This document shows, piece after piece, positions 9,008-18,048 of a DNA stretch of 64,000 nucleotides (positions are counted from its first letter, which is position 1; the number at the start of each line of letters is the position of its first letter). Under the pieces are notes generated by a model. The model was not told the origin of the DNA. It worked only from the letters and a program-made list of their open reading frames with translations, and did no database searches. Origin of the DNA: Chromatiales bacterium. Lineage in GTDB: Bacteria > Pseudomonadota > Gammaproteobacteria > JAGRGH01. Made by a program: the position numbers and the translations under genes. The stretch spans positions 1 through 64,000 of the forward strand of contig JAGRGH010000032.1 in NCBI GenBank assembly GCA_020445605.1, in the 5' to 3' direction.

Positions 9008-11363
9008 AAAAAAGCATCTCGACGACCTGCGGAAACTTGTCGACGAAATGCACCTCGAGCCCTTCGCAGACGTGCTCGGGCAGCTCGTCGTAATCGCGCC
9101 GGTTGTCCTCGGGGAGAATCACCTCGCGAATCAGCGCACGCTTGGCGGCGGTCAGCTTTTCGCGCACGCCACCAATCGGCAGCACCTGCCCGGTCAGCGT
9201 GAGTTCACCGGTCATCGCAAGCGCGCGACGCGGCCTGCGTCCGCGCGCCAGTGACAGCAACGCCGAGGCAATCGTGATTCCCGCCGACGGTCCGTCCTTG
9301 GGGGTTGCGCCTTCCGGCACATGCACGTGCACGAACGCGCGCGAAAAGAACGCCGGGTCGGCGCCAAAGCGCGCGGCATTCGCGGCGATGTAGGAATACG
9401 CAAGCTCAGCGGACTCCTTCATCACGCCGCCGAGCTGGCCGGTGAGTTTGAACCCGCGCCGGTCGTGATGCGTAACGCTCGATTCAACATCGAGCACCGC
9501 GCCACCGAGCGAAGTCCACGCCAGCCCGGTCACGACACCAACGATGCTGCGTGTACGTTGCCGGCGGTACAGGGGTTCGCCGAGATAATCGACGATCTCT
9601 TCGACGCCGACCCGGATCGCCCGCCGGCCGTCGAGCAGTTCCACGATCGCCTTGCGCGCAATCTGGCGCAGACGTTTTTCCAGCGTGCGCACGCCGGCTT
9701 CACGCGCATAACCTTCGACCACGCGCCGGATCGCGGCCTCGGTGATCGACAGGCGCTTGCCGTTCAGGCCGTAGTCAGCGAGCAGGGTCGGCCACAGGTG
9801 ACGGCGCGCGATCTGCACCTTCTCTTCGGTGAGATAGCCCGCAAGCCGCAGCACCTCCATGCGATTGAGCAGCGGCGCCGGAATGGTGTCGAGCTGATTG
9901 GCCGTGCAGACAAACAGACAGCGCGATAGATCGAAACGCACGTCCAGGTAGTGATCGAGAAAGTCCGCGTTCTGCGCCGGGTCCAGCACCTCGAGCAGGG
10001 CCGAGGCCGGATCGCCATGGAACGAGGCGCCGATCTTGTCGACCTCATCGAGCATGATGACCGGATTCGCCACACCGGCGGCCTTGATGGCCTGGATGAA
10101 TTTGCCCGGCATGGCGCCGATATACGTGCGCCTGTGGCCTTTTATTTCGGCTTCGTCACGCATGCCGCCGACGCTGAATCGATAGAACTCGCGACCGACG
10201 GCGTGCGCGATCGAGCGCCCGATGGAAGTCTTGCCGACACCGGGCGGGCCCACCAGCAGCAGCATGGAACCGCCCACCCGGCCGCGCAGGCGACCGACTG
10301 CAAGGAACTCGATCACGCGTTCCTTGACGTCTTCGAGGCCATAGTGCTCGGCATCCAGCACACTGCGCGCGTGCTTGAGGTCCAGACGATCTTCGGAATA
10401 GCGCCCCCAGGGCAGCACCGTCAGCCAGTCCAGATAGTTGCGCGTGACGGTGTACTCCGGTGAACCGGTCTCGAGCACGGCGAGTTTCTGCAACTCCTCC
10501 CCGATGCGCTCGCCCGCCTCCGCGCTGGGTTCCATGCTGTCGAGACGCTCGCGAAACCGCTCGATTTCGGCGGTGCGATCGTCCTTGGACAGTCCAAGTT
10601 CCTTCTGAATCTCCTTGAGCTGTTCGCGCAGGAAGAACTTGCGCTGCTGCTCGTTTATGGTTTCCTGAACGCGTTCGCGGATGCGGGCCTGCAGGCGCGC
10701 CACTTCCAGCTCATGCTTGACCAGCACCAGCACTTTCTCCATGCGTGCGATGAGCGGGACGGTTTCCAGCACCTGCTGGAGTTCCTCGCGCGAGGCCGTG
10801 GTCAGGTTCGCCGCGAAATCCGCAATCGCCGAAGGATCGTTCGGGCTGAAATGATCGACGAAGTTGCGCAACTCCTCCTTGTACAGCGGGTTCAGGGGCA
10901 GCAGCTCCTTGATCGCCTCGATGATCGCCATGGACCAGGCCTTGAGCTGCGAGGGATCTTCGGCGGGGGCATCCGGATAGCGCACGCGCACGCGAAACGG
11001 CGGCTCCCTGGAAACCCATCGAACGATTTCGCAGCGCGCCATGCCCTGCGCAATGAAATGGATATGCTCATCGCTGCGCGTGGGGTTGTGCATCCGCACG
11101 ACGGTGCCGATCTTGCGCAGGCTGCGTGGCCTGGCCTGTTCTTCGTGCTCGGCATCGGTCAGCACGAGCATGATCATTCGATGTTCGGTGTTGCCGACGG
11201 CATCCACCGTGGCGAGCCAGTGTTCCCGGTCAACCAGAATCGGCATGACCTGCGCCGGGAAGAACGGCCGCTCCTTCAGTGGCAGCACGATCAGCTCGCC
11301 GGGCAACACATCACCGGAGCGAGCGAGTTGTTTTGCGTCACTGATCGCCGCGGAATCGTTCAA
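9006..11363 (-). CDS. lon: ATP-dependent Lon-type protease (second Lon subfamily)
   Basis: A 785-residue AAA+ serine protease that degrades damaged and regulatory proteins. Domains in order are an N-terminal substrate domain starting with [15 protein letters not shown], a coiled coil near 190-260, an AAA+ module with Walker A GPPGVGKT and a MLDEVDK Walker B, and the protease domain. The catalytic Ser lies in PKDGPSAG and the Lys in [13 protein letters not shown]. The N terminus and the location away from clpX suggest the second Lon subfamily (AsrA-like in Pseudomonas) rather than the housekeeping enzyme. That assignment is by resemblance only. The start is TTG at 11363 with a GAG eight bases upstream; a nearby ATG at 11371 is out of frame and terminates at once. 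Confidence 0.92.
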   Translation of the reverse strand: MNDSAAISDAKQLARSGDVLPGELIVLPLKERPFFPAQVMPILVDREHWLATVDAVGNTEHRMIMLVLTDAEHEEQARPRSLRKIGTVVRMHNPTRSDEHIHFIAQGMARCEIVRWVSREPPFRVRVRYPDAPAEDPSQLKAWSMAIIEAIKELLPLNPLYKEELRNFVDHFSPNDPSAIADFAANLTTASREELQQVLETVPLIARMEKVLVLVKHELEVARLQARIRERVQETINEQQRKFFLREQLKEIQKELGLSKDDRTAEIERFRERLDSMEPSAEAGERIGEELQKLAVLETGSPEYTVTRNYLDWLTVLPWGRYSEDRLDLKHARSVLDAEHYGLEDVKERVIEFLAVGRLRGRVGGSMLLLVGPPGVGKTSIGRSIAHAVGREFYRFSVGGMRDEAEIKGHRRTYIGAMPGKFIQAIKAAGVANPVIMLDEVDKIGASFHGDPASALLEVLDPAQNADFLDHYLDVRFDLSRCLFVCTANQLDTIPAPLLNRMEVLRLAGYLTEEKVQIARRHLWPTLLADYGLNGKRLSITEAAIRRVVEGYAREAGVRTLEKRLRQIARKAIVELLDGRRAIRVGVEEIVDYLGEPLYRRQRTRSIVGVVTGLAWTSLGGAVLDVESSVTHHDRRGFKLTGQLGGVMKESAELAYSYIAANAARFGADPAFFSRAFVHVHVPEGATPKDGPSAGITIASALLSLARGRRPRRALAMTGELTLTGQVLPIGGVREKLTAAKRALIREVILPEDNRRDYDELPEHVCEGLEVHFVDKFPQVVEMLF

Positions 11364-11460
11364 TCGTTCATCTCAATCTTCGGGTGTGATACGCGCCGCG
11401 CAAGCCAATGCGGTGGCCGGCTGGTGGGAGACCGGATGATCGCACAGAAGCCGGGGAACT

Positions 11461-11489
11461 CAAAAAAATGGCCGCGTAACGCGGCCATT
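11461..11489 (-). terminator. Rho-independent terminator of hemE
   Basis: A perfect 10-bp stem (11467-11476 with 11480-11489) with a TAA loop. Read on the minus strand it is followed by seven T residues (11468 down to 11462). It lies 18 bases beyond the hemE stop codon and ahead of the lon-like gene, separating the two minus-strand genes. Confidence 0.9.
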
Positions 11490-11506
11490 CTTCGTTGCTG
11501 CGGCAA

Positions 11507-12598
11507 CTATGTGCGCTGCGCCTCGCGTGCGCGGCGCTTGTGGTACCCGGCGCTTTCGCGATGCACGGTGTCGACGAGCACCGCGACATTGTCCGGAATC
11601 GCATCCGGACTGATGCCGTGGCCAAGGTTGAACACATGCCCGGCATGCGGACCGAAGCTTTCCAGCACTTCGATGACGCCACGCTCGACCCGCTCGGCAC
11701 CGGCACACAGCAGGCACGGGTCGAGGTTGCCCTGCAATGCCACCCGGTCACCGACCCGGCGCCGCGCATCACCGATCTCGATCGTCCAGTCGATTCCGAC
11801 GGCATCGGCACCGATGGATGCAATGAATTCCAGCCACGGGCCACCGCCCTTGGTGAACACGATCACCGGTACGCGACGGCCGTCGGCCTCGCGCCGCAGC
11901 TGTGAAACAACCCGCTGCATGTAGCCGAGCGAGAACGCCAGGTAGTCGCGTTGTGCCAGCACGCCGCCCCAGGTGTCAAAGATCATGACTGCCTGCGCGC
12001 CGGCGTCGATCTGCGCGTTCAGATAGTCGGCCACCGATTGCGCAAGTTTCGCCAACAGCGTGTTGAGAAGTTCGGGCGCGTCAAACAGCATCCGCTTTGT
12101 GACAGCGAAGTCGCGCGAGGAACGCCCTTCGATCATATAGGTCGCAAGCGTCCACGGGCTGCCCGAGAAACCGATCAGCGGCACTCGCCCGTCGAGTTCG
12201 CGGCGAATCACGCGCACGGCGTCCATGACGTAGCCGAGCGTGTCGTTCGGATCGGGGATCGGCAGGCGCTCGACATCTTCGGCGGTCCGCACGACACGCG
12301 CAAAGCGCGGCCCTTCGGCTTCCAGAAAATCCAGACCCAGGCCCATCGCATCTGGAATCGTCAGGATGTCCGAAAACAGGATCGCCGCATCCAGTGCGAA
12401 ACGATCGAGCGGTTGCAGGGTCACCTCACATGCGAGGTCCGGCGTGCGGCACAGATTCATGAACGAACCGGCACGTGCGCGGGTGGCTCTATATTCCGGC
12501 AGGTAGCGCCCGGCCTGGCGCATGAGCCACACCGGTGTGACATCGACGGGCTCGCGCATCAGCGCACGCAGAAACCGGTCATTCTTGAGCGCAGTCAA
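11507..12598 (-). CDS. hemE: Uroporphyrinogen decarboxylase
   Basis: Cytoplasmic haem-pathway enzyme that removes four carboxyl groups from uroporphyrinogen III to give coproporphyrinogen III. It is 363 residues, the family length, with the signature [16 protein letters not shown] near the N terminus and [12 protein letters not shown] in the middle. The start is TTG at 12598: the next residues match the family N terminus ([11 protein letters not shown]), and GGGGA lies eight bases upstream, so the unusual codon is well supported. A terminator follows directly. A TACAAT box on the minus strand at 12632-12637 is a plausible -10 element. Confidence 0.97.
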   Translation of the reverse strand: MTALKNDRFLRALMREPVDVTPVWLMRQAGRYLPEYRATRARAGSFMNLCRTPDLACEVTLQPLDRFALDAAILFSDILTIPDAMGLGLDFLEAEGPRFARVVRTAEDVERLPIPDPNDTLGYVMDAVRVIRRELDGRVPLIGFSGSPWTLATYMIEGRSSRDFAVTKRMLFDAPELLNTLLAKLAQSVADYLNAQIDAGAQAVMIFDTWGGVLAQRDYLAFSLGYMQRVVSQLRREADGRRVPVIVFTKGGGPWLEFIASIGADAVGIDWTIEIGDARRRVGDRVALQGNLDPCLLCAGAERVERGVIEVLESFGPHAGHVFNLGHGISPDAIPDNVAVLVDTVHRESAGYHKRRAREAQRT

Positions 12599-12679
12599 TT
12601 TCGGAATCCCCGTTGCAGCAGGTGGCCGGCTATTGTACAGATCGACCCGCCCCGCACCGGCAGTTCACACGAGCATCGA

Positions 12680-13210
12680 ATGTTGATCAGCCTTCACGAT
12701 TGCGCACCATGCCGCGAGCTCAATTCGACGCTGGTGCAGCGCTTCGAACGGGCATTTGCCGCGGGCCTGCTTCGCGGCAGCCATCACTATGAGGCGCGCG
12801 ACGAGAATCTCTACTGGGACCACGACCGACCGGCGGAACTCGAACAACTGCTCGACAGCGCGCGCCAGTTCAGCGCCGGGCGGCTCGGGGTCGACGCACT
12901 GCGGGTCAGGATCGGCGGCTGGTTCAACCGCGCACCGCCCGGCAGCCGCACGACTGCGCATCGTCACGACAGCGGCGACGAACAGGTCTCGGGCGTCTAC
13001 TACCTGCAGGCCGATGCGGGCGCCGGCGACCTGCTGATCTACCCGCGGGAGGGCCGGCGGCGCATTGCACCGGTCGAGGGCCGGTTCGTGCTGTTCCCGC
13101 CGAACCTCCTGCACGAAGTCGAACGCAACGCCTCCGGGCGCATTCGGCTGAGTTTCGCGTTCAACGCCACGAGTATCGCAGCGCCGCCACAACACAATGC
13201 GAAAGAATAA
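12680..13210 (+). CDS. Putative 2OG-Fe(II) oxygenase-like protein
   Basis: A 176-residue cytoplasmic protein. The C-terminal half resembles the small 2-oxoglutarate/Fe(II) oxygenase group with a jelly-roll fold: a TAHRHDSGDEQVSGVYYL segment with the first His, a GDLLIYPREG strand, then FPPNLLHEVERN with the distal His and RIRLSFAFN with the cosubstrate-binding Arg. The group often has unassigned substrates. ATG at 12680; the ribosome site is weak. Divergent from hemE with 81 bases between starts. The fold is judged from motifs only, and no substrate can be proposed. Confidence 0.7.
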   Translation: MLISLHDCAPCRELNSTLVQRFERAFAAGLLRGSHHYEARDENLYWDHDRPAELEQLLDSARQFSAGRLGVDALRVRIGGWFNRAPPGSRTTAHRHDSGDEQVSGVYYLQADAGAGDLLIYPREGRRRIAPVEGRFVLFPPNLLHEVERNASGRIRLSFAFNATSIAAPPQHNAKE

Positions 13211-13423
13211 ATCGCAGTTGGCCAACACGTAGACCGGAACGCGCGCACCGTGACCATGGGCCCAGCCGCCCAGCCGATGGGCCGCAACCTGCAACGCAAC
13301 AGCCGCAACACACGCCTGTCTCGTGACGAGCAAAACGCCCGTTCTTTATAAGTAAAAAATAAAATACTGGACCACGGTTTCGAAGGCGTGCACGCGGACT
13401 GGGCAAGCCGTGCGGTTTTGATC

Positions 13424-13429
13424 TATATT
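13424..13429 (+). promoter_or_regulatory. Possible -10 element upstream of the sulfur-globule-like gene
   Basis: TATATT lies in a locally AT-rich stretch 118 bases upstream of the start codon. No good -35 hexamer is found at the expected spacing, so use of an activator or of another sigma factor is possible. Transcription from here would place the hairpin at 13503-13527 about 70-90 bases into the RNA. Confidence 0.35.
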
Positions 13430-13502
13430 AATTCAGCTGTATCTGGAAGCCGTTAGACTGACCGCCCGCCACACGATGGGCGGCTCGTTCCAGAAGCACT
13501 AT

Positions 13503-13527
13503 CCGCGGCGCGGCCGCGGCTTTTTTT
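13503..13527 (+). terminator. Terminator-like hairpin in the 5' leader (attenuator or sRNA end)
   Basis: CCGCGG (13503-13508) pairs with CCGCGG (13514-13519) around a 5-base loop, and seven T residues follow after one C. It resembles an intrinsic terminator, but it sits 9 bases upstream of a strong GAGGAG ribosome site (13536-13541), inside the leader of the next gene. It could attenuate that gene or end a short separate RNA. Confidence 0.6.
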
Positions 13528-13546
13528 CACCAATCGAGGAGCCAAC

Positions 13547-13885
13547 ATGAAAAAGACTCTGATCGCGCTGTCGGCCGCCGGCCTGCTGGTCGCCGCCACC
13601 TCCGCTAACGCGTGGTGGGGGCCGGGCTACGGCAACAACATGTGGCGCGGCGGTCCGTTCGACGGCTGGGGCATGGGCGACGGCACCGGCGACATGGACT
13701 TCAGCATGAGCGGTCGCGGTGGCGGTCGTTCCTATGGTCGCGGCTATGGCCGTGGCGAGGGCTCTGGCTACGGTTACGGCTCTGGCTATGGCTATCCGGG
13801 CTATGGCTACGGCTATGCGCCGTATGGCTATGGCTACCCGCCGCCCCCGCCGCCGGTCGCTCCGCCGGCTCCGGCGGGCAACTGA
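13547..13885 (+). CDS. Sulfur globule protein-like Gly/Tyr-rich secreted protein
   Basis: A 112-residue precursor with a clear Sec signal peptide (residues 1-22, cleavage after SANA) and a 90-residue mature chain. The mature part starts WWGPGYG, has a middle [13 protein letters not shown] segment, then dense Gly-Tyr repeats ([17 protein letters not shown]), and a Pro-rich tail. This composition and layout match the sulfur globule envelope proteins (SgpA/SgpB type) of Allochromatium-like bacteria, which coat periplasmic sulfur deposits. GAGGAG lies five bases before the ATG. A terminator follows the stop. A generic glycine-rich secreted protein is the alternative; the assignment rests on composition and N-terminal pattern, not on catalytic residues. 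Confidence 0.65.
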   Translation: MKKTLIALSAAGLLVAATSANAWWGPGYGNNMWRGGPFDGWGMGDGTGDMDFSMSGRGGGRSYGRGYGRGEGSGYGYGSGYGYPGYGYGYAPYGYGYPPPPPPVAPPAPAGN

Positions 13886-13915
13886 TCGGCGCCGCAAGGC
13901 AACCGTTCAGCAACG

Positions 13916-13942
13916 AAAGCCGGGCCCAGTGCCCGGCTTTTT
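13916..13942 (+). terminator. Rho-independent terminator of the sulfur-globule-like gene
   Basis: AAAGCCGGGC (13916-13925) pairs perfectly with GCCCGGCTTT (13931-13940) around the loop CCAGT, and the T-run extends to 13942. It lies 30 bases after the stop codon, so with the upstream hairpin the gene forms a short monocistronic unit. Confidence 0.92.
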
Positions 13943-14182
13943 CGTTTGGGGCCCCAGCCCCCGGCTCCGCGGGGTACCGCGTCGAAAACCAACGCTCAGC
14001 CCTCGAACGCGCCCCGGCCGGGGCGGCGCCTGTTCAGCCATGGTGCCGACCGGCCGCTTCCGGTATGTTCGCGCAAGCGGGCGCCCCTGCGGCATTGGCC
14101 CCACCGCGGCGCAGCCGAGCCCGGTGGTCCGGCACCGACTGATCACCCGACACTCGCGTCCGGCGGCTGACGCCCTCAGCCC

Positions 14183-15688
14183 ATGCTGTTCAATTCCTAC
14201 GAATTCATCTTCGCGTTCCTGCCCGTCACGCTGGCGCTGTGGTGGTGGCTCGTGCTGGCCGGGCGGCACGGCAACGCGCAGGCGTGGCTCGTGCTCGCCT
14301 CGCTGTTTTTCTATGCATGGTGGAACCCGATCTATCTGCCGCTGATTCTCGGCTCCATGACGATGAACTTCATGCTGGGCCTGCGCCTGATGCGAAGCCC
14401 CTCGCGGGGGCTGCTCGCGATCGGTGTCTGTCTGAATCTGCTGCTGCTCGGCGGATTCAAATACACGGACTTTCTGCTTCAGAACCTGAATCTTGCGCTC
14501 ACCGAGCCACTGCCGCTGACCGGCATCGTCCTGCCACTGGCCATCTCGTTCTTCACGTTCCAGCAGATCGCATTTCTGGTCGACAGCCAGCGCGGACTGG
14601 CCGCGGAACCGCGTCCACTGCAATACGCGCTGTTCGTGACCTTTTTTCCGCAACTGATCGCCGGACCGATCGTGCATCACGCCGAGATGATGCCGCAGTT
14701 CGCGCGCCGCTTTTTTGGCGAGCGCTGGCGACATGTTTCCGTCGGCATCAGCATCTTCACGATCGGACTCGCCAAAAAGGTGCTGCTGGCCGACACGTTT
14801 GCCGGTTTCGCAACGCCGGTGTTCGACGCGGCGGCACAGGGCCATACGCTGACCGCAGTCGAGGCCTGGGGCGGTGCGCTGGCGTATACATTGCAGCTGT
14901 ATTTTGATTTCTCCGGTTATTCGGACATGGCGATCGGACTCGCGCGCATGTTCGGCATCCGTCTCCCGGTGAATTTCGCCTCGCCGTACAAGGCCCGGAA
15001 CATCGCGGAGTTCTGGCGCCGCTGGCACATGACGCTTTCGCGGTTCCTGCGCGACTATCTCTACATCCCGCTCGGAGGCAATCGTCGGGGGCGTCTCGCG
15101 CGCTACCGCAATCTGCTCGTCACGATGCTGCTCGGTGGCCTCTGGCATGGTGCGGGCTGGACCTTCGTCCTGTGGGGACTGTTGCACGGCATCTATCTGA
15201 TCACGCATCGCGCATGGCGTCGACTGAAACGGAACGCATCGAATCATCAAGTTGCGAAGCTGTTCGCCTCGGCACTGACCTTTGTTGCAGTCGTCATCGG
15301 CTGGGTGTTTTTCCGCGCACAGGATGTCGAGTCCGCGCTGCGCGTTCTGCATGGAATGGCCGGCCTGGAGGGGCCCGGCATACCGATCAGCGTCCTTGGA
15401 CCGCTCGCGTCGTTCGTGCCGGGCGAATGGACCCGTGACAGCGGACTGTTCGAGGGCCTGACTCAATTCGGCTGGCTCGGTGCCGGACTGGCCATCGTGT
15501 TTTTCGCGCCGAACACCCAGACGCTGATGCGCCGCTACCGACCGGCCCTCGGTGCATGGTTCGAAGGTGGCTGGCCACCGTTGCGCTGGCGCATCGGCAC
15601 GCGACACGCGCTCTTCATTGCAGTGCTGTTCGTGCTTTGCGTGCTCAGCCTGCTGCGGCCGAGCGAATTCATCTACTTCCAGTTCTGA
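14183..15688 (+). CDS. MBOAT family membrane-bound O-acyltransferase
   Basis: A 501-residue polytopic inner-membrane protein of the MBOAT family, most like AlgI-type enzymes that pass acetyl groups across the membrane to extracellular polysaccharide. It starts with MLFNSYEFIFAFLP, typical of the group. The conserved central region PYKARNIAEFWRRWHMTLSRF is followed by GGLWHGAGWTFVLWG, which holds the catalytic His. Around ten membrane helices are evident. The partner gene follows two bases after the stop. The 297 bases between the upstream terminator and this ATG show no gene. The acceptor (exopolysaccharide, peptidoglycan or other) cannot be told from sequence. Confidence 0.92.
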   Translation: MLFNSYEFIFAFLPVTLALWWWLVLAGRHGNAQAWLVLASLFFYAWWNPIYLPLILGSMTMNFMLGLRLMRSPSRGLLAIGVCLNLLLLGGFKYTDFLLQNLNLALTEPLPLTGIVLPLAISFFTFQQIAFLVDSQRGLAAEPRPLQYALFVTFFPQLIAGPIVHHAEMMPQFARRFFGERWRHVSVGISIFTIGLAKKVLLADTFAGFATPVFDAAAQGHTLTAVEAWGGALAYTLQLYFDFSGYSDMAIGLARMFGIRLPVNFASPYKARNIAEFWRRWHMTLSRFLRDYLYIPLGGNRRGRLARYRNLLVTMLLGGLWHGAGWTFVLWGLLHGIYLITHRAWRRLKRNASNHQVAKLFASALTFVAVVIGWVFFRAQDVESALRVLHGMAGLEGPGIPISVLGPLASFVPGEWTRDSGLFEGLTQFGWLGAGLAIVFFAPNTQTLMRRYRPALGAWFEGGWPPLRWRIGTRHALFIAVLFVLCVLSLLRPSEFIYFQF

Positions 15689-15690
15689 AG

Positions 15691-16815
15691 ATGCCTGGCC
15701 CTGGGAAGCGCTATGCACTGCTGTGGATCAGCGCGGTGTTCGTGCTCGTGCTGAGCGTCGCGCTGCTCAACCGGATCGTGGATCCCTACGGGGTCTGGGG
15801 CGGTCCGTACCGCAGCGGCATCAACGCCATCAAGCCGGAACAGTTCAAGCTCGCAAGTCTGTTCAAGGCCGCGGCCGTCATGCGCAACCGGCCACGACAG
15901 ATCGTGCTCGGTTCATCGCGCGCGGAGATCGGGATCGATCCACGCGACATCGGCGACCATGCCTACAACCTCTCGGTTGCCGGCGGCCATCTGCCCTCGA
16001 TCCGTGCCGTGTTCGATCACGCACTCGACAATCAGCCGCAGCTCGAACGTGTCGTGCTGGGCCTGGACTTTTTCATGTTCGACCGGAATCTTGCTGCAGC
16101 TGAAGGCTTTGAACCCGACCGGCTCATGCGCAGGCGAATTGGCCTCGTCGACCGTGCGCGGACCCTGCTGTCGACCGACGCGCTGCTGGCGAGCATTCGC
16201 ACGCTGGCCGTCAATGTCTCGGGCGCCGCAGTCGACAACGACTACGACGAACTCGGCATGCAGACCTTTGCCGAGCGGCGAAAACGCCTTACGCACACGC
16301 CACTGCCGCAATGGTTCGAGCGTTCTCTGGCGATCTACAGGCGAAGGTTTGCAGATTTCGCCTACGATCCGGAACTGTTCACAGAGCTTGATCACATCAT
16401 CAGCGCCTGTCGTGCACACAACGTGCGGCTTGATCTTTTCATCAGCCCGACGCACGCCCTGCACCAGCAGGCCATCCACAACGCCGGTCTGTGGCCGGTC
16501 TACGAAGACTGGAAGCGCAGGCTCGCCCGGCGCGCCGCCGTCTGGGACTTCTCCGGTTTCAATACGATCACCACTGAACCGGTCGGCGTTGTGATGCAGA
16601 ACTACTGGGACGTCTCGCATTACCGCGCTTCGATCGGCCGACGCGTGCTGGCCCGCATGCAGGGTGACGCGGACGACGGCTTTGGTCGCCGTCTGGACCC
16701 AAGCGCAACCGAGTCCGCACTGGCCGCAGTTCGCGATGAGCGGTCCCGCTGGGTCGAAAGCAATCCGGGCTGGACGCGCTGGTTCGCCTCCGCCGCGGGT
16801 ACACCCGCGGATTGA
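15691..16815 (+). CDS. SGNH/AlgX-like partner of the MBOAT acyltransferase
   Basis: A 374-residue protein with one N-terminal membrane helix (about residues 8-26) followed by a periplasmic domain. Its position two bases after the MBOAT gene and the N-terminal pattern NRIVDPYGVW, then IVLGSSRAEIGID, match the single-pass SGNH-fold partners that complete O-acetylation in AlgI/AlgJ-like pairs. The GSSR segment holds the likely nucleophile Ser, and a D-x-x-H near the C terminus (YWDVSHY) would supply Asp and His. The ATG at 15691 gives the signal anchor directly. The target polymer is unknown. An 8-bp hairpin without a T-run covers the last codons. Confidence 0.8.
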   Translation: MPGPGKRYALLWISAVFVLVLSVALLNRIVDPYGVWGGPYRSGINAIKPEQFKLASLFKAAAVMRNRPRQIVLGSSRAEIGIDPRDIGDHAYNLSVAGGHLPSIRAVFDHALDNQPQLERVVLGLDFFMFDRNLAAAEGFEPDRLMRRRIGLVDRARTLLSTDALLASIRTLAVNVSGAAVDNDYDELGMQTFAERRKRLTHTPLPQWFERSLAIYRRRFADFAYDPELFTELDHIISACRAHNVRLDLFISPTHALHQQAIHNAGLWPVYEDWKRRLARRAAVWDFSGFNTITTEPVGVVMQNYWDVSHYRASIGRRVLARMQGDADDGFGRRLDPSATESALAAVRDERSRWVESNPGWTRWFASAAGTPAD

Positions 16816-16855
16816 ACATCAGTAAGATTCGGCGTTCACGCACAGAGGTGTCCAA

Positions 16856-17494
16856 ATGACCGAGTCTCAGGGTTCAATCGTCGGGGCGGAACTCGTCATC
16901 GGCCCGGGCTGCCCGCATTGCGAGGCGCTGCTTCGTGAGCTGACCGAATTCGTACGTCAGGGCGAACTCGCGCGGGTGCTGGTGCTCAATGCCGGCCTCG
17001 AGCCGGAGGCCGCGCGCGAGCGCGGTGTGCGCAACGTGCCGTGGCTGAAGCTCGGGCCGTTCGTGCTGACCGGCGCCCGCAGCGCCACTGAGCTTTCGCG
17101 CTGGATCCACCATGCCCGGAACCCGGGGTCCTGCGTGGCCCGGATCGAGCATGCGCTGGAACATGGCCGCGTCGACGATGCGACGGCCGAGTGCGCGGAC
17201 GCCGAAGGCCAGGCCGCGCTGCTGCAGTTGCTCGCCGACCCGGACGTACCGCTGAACTCGCGTGTCGGGCTTGGCGCCGTGGTCGAAACGCTTGCTGAAG
17301 ACGGCCGGCTTGCGGCCCTCGCTGAAGGGCTTGCCGAGATCACGCGTGCCGAGGCGACCTCGCTTCGAATCGACGCCTGCCACTATCTCGGGCTCGCCGG
17401 CGGCGCGGCCGCGCGCAAGGCGCTCGAGCGCTGCCTGAATGACGCCAGCGAGGAAGTCCGTGAGGTCGCCGCCGAGGCGCTGCGCCAAGCGTAG
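16856..17494 (+). CDS. Thioredoxin-fold protein with C-terminal HEAT-like repeats
   Basis: A 212-residue cytoplasmic protein without signal peptide. Residues 10-90 form a thioredoxin-like fold with a CPHC redox motif (near 19-22) and a cis-Pro context (RNVPWLKLG), the pattern of a glutaredoxin-like domain. Residues from about 95 to the end are helical with repeat character; the last part (ARKALERCLNDASEEVREVAAEALRQ) is typical of a HEAT repeat. The combination suggests a redox domain tethered to a protein-binding scaffold. ATG start. It stands between the acyltransferase pair and a convergent DUF1499 gene. The function is not known; a role in thiol or sulfur handling is only an inference from neighbours. 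Confidence 0.75.
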   Translation: MTESQGSIVGAELVIGPGCPHCEALLRELTEFVRQGELARVLVLNAGLEPEAARERGVRNVPWLKLGPFVLTGARSATELSRWIHHARNPGSCVARIEHALEHGRVDDATAECADAEGQAALLQLLADPDVPLNSRVGLGAVVETLAEDGRLAALAEGLAEITRAEATSLRIDACHYLGLAGGAAARKALERCLNDASEEVREVAAEALRQA

Positions 17495-17524
17495 TGTGAA
17501 CTGGCCCTAACTCGCCGCGCGGGC

Positions 17525-18016
17525 TCAGCGCGTCCCGTCGTCCCGGGCGCGAAGCTCGTCCAGAAGGTCCAGGATATGGCGCGCGTTCGTGCCCATGTCG
17601 GATCGACCTACGCGCGACGCAGAACGGACATCCACACGCGTCCCGCCAGCAACCGCACTCAGCGCAATCTCGAGGTCGTCGCGAAAGCGCAGCCAGCGCG
17701 TCGTGACCACCGCATGTATCCGGTCGACCGGACCGGCATCGACGGTCTCCCAGCCCAGTCTTGCGATGGCCGCCACGACACGCTCGCGTGCCTGGCCGGG
17801 CGCGAGGCCGTCGAGGACGATCCCGCGCATCTCCGGCCAGGGATGATCCGGTCTCGTCGCCGCGACATTGGTGCCGAGATACACCTTCAGTCGCGCCCAC
17901 GGCCCTGGCGGTTCGAACAGTGGCAGGTCGTTCTTGGCCACGGTCACGAGCAGGATCACCGGCCAGGCAACCAGAACACCCAGCAGCAGCTTTAGAATCA
18001 GGCCCGTAACGTTCAA
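17525..18016 (-). CDS. DUF1499 domain membrane-anchored protein
   Basis: A 163-residue protein with one N-terminal membrane helix (about residues 5-26) and a DUF1499 domain. The domain ends with the family-typical stretch SASRVGRSDMGTNARHIL. The function of the family is unknown. The start is TTG at 18016, supported by a strong GGAGGT six bases upstream; no in-frame ATG precedes the membrane segment's end. It is divergent from the DsrE-like gene with only 32 bases between start codons, so the two promoters must lie inside or across the neighbouring coding sequence or share this gap. Confidence 0.85.
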   Translation of the reverse strand: MNVTGLILKLLLGVLVAWPVILLVTVAKNDLPLFEPPGPWARLKVYLGTNVAATRPDHPWPEMRGIVLDGLAPGQARERVVAAIARLGWETVDAGPVDRIHAVVTTRWLRFRDDLEIALSAVAGGTRVDVRSASRVGRSDMGTNARHILDLLDELRARDDGTR

Positions 18017-18048
18017 ACCCCGACCTCCGGCGACGGCGGACGCCTGAC

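Larger units (their letters stand above)
13211..13546 (+). other. Leader region of the sulfur-globule-like gene
   Basis: This 336-base gap has an AT-rich island at 13342-13372, a TATATT -10-like box at 13424-13429, a GC stem (13462-13467 with 13478-13483), and a terminator-like hairpin with a T-run just ahead of the ribosome site. No coding sequence is evident. The layout suggests a leader RNA of roughly 100 bases or a small RNA ending at the hairpin. Confidence 0.5.

Noticed and set aside
13907-15718. Minus-strand open frame opposite the MBOAT gene
   Set aside because: It is opposite a clear membrane acyltransferase and its Gln/Arg/His-rich translation has no domain.
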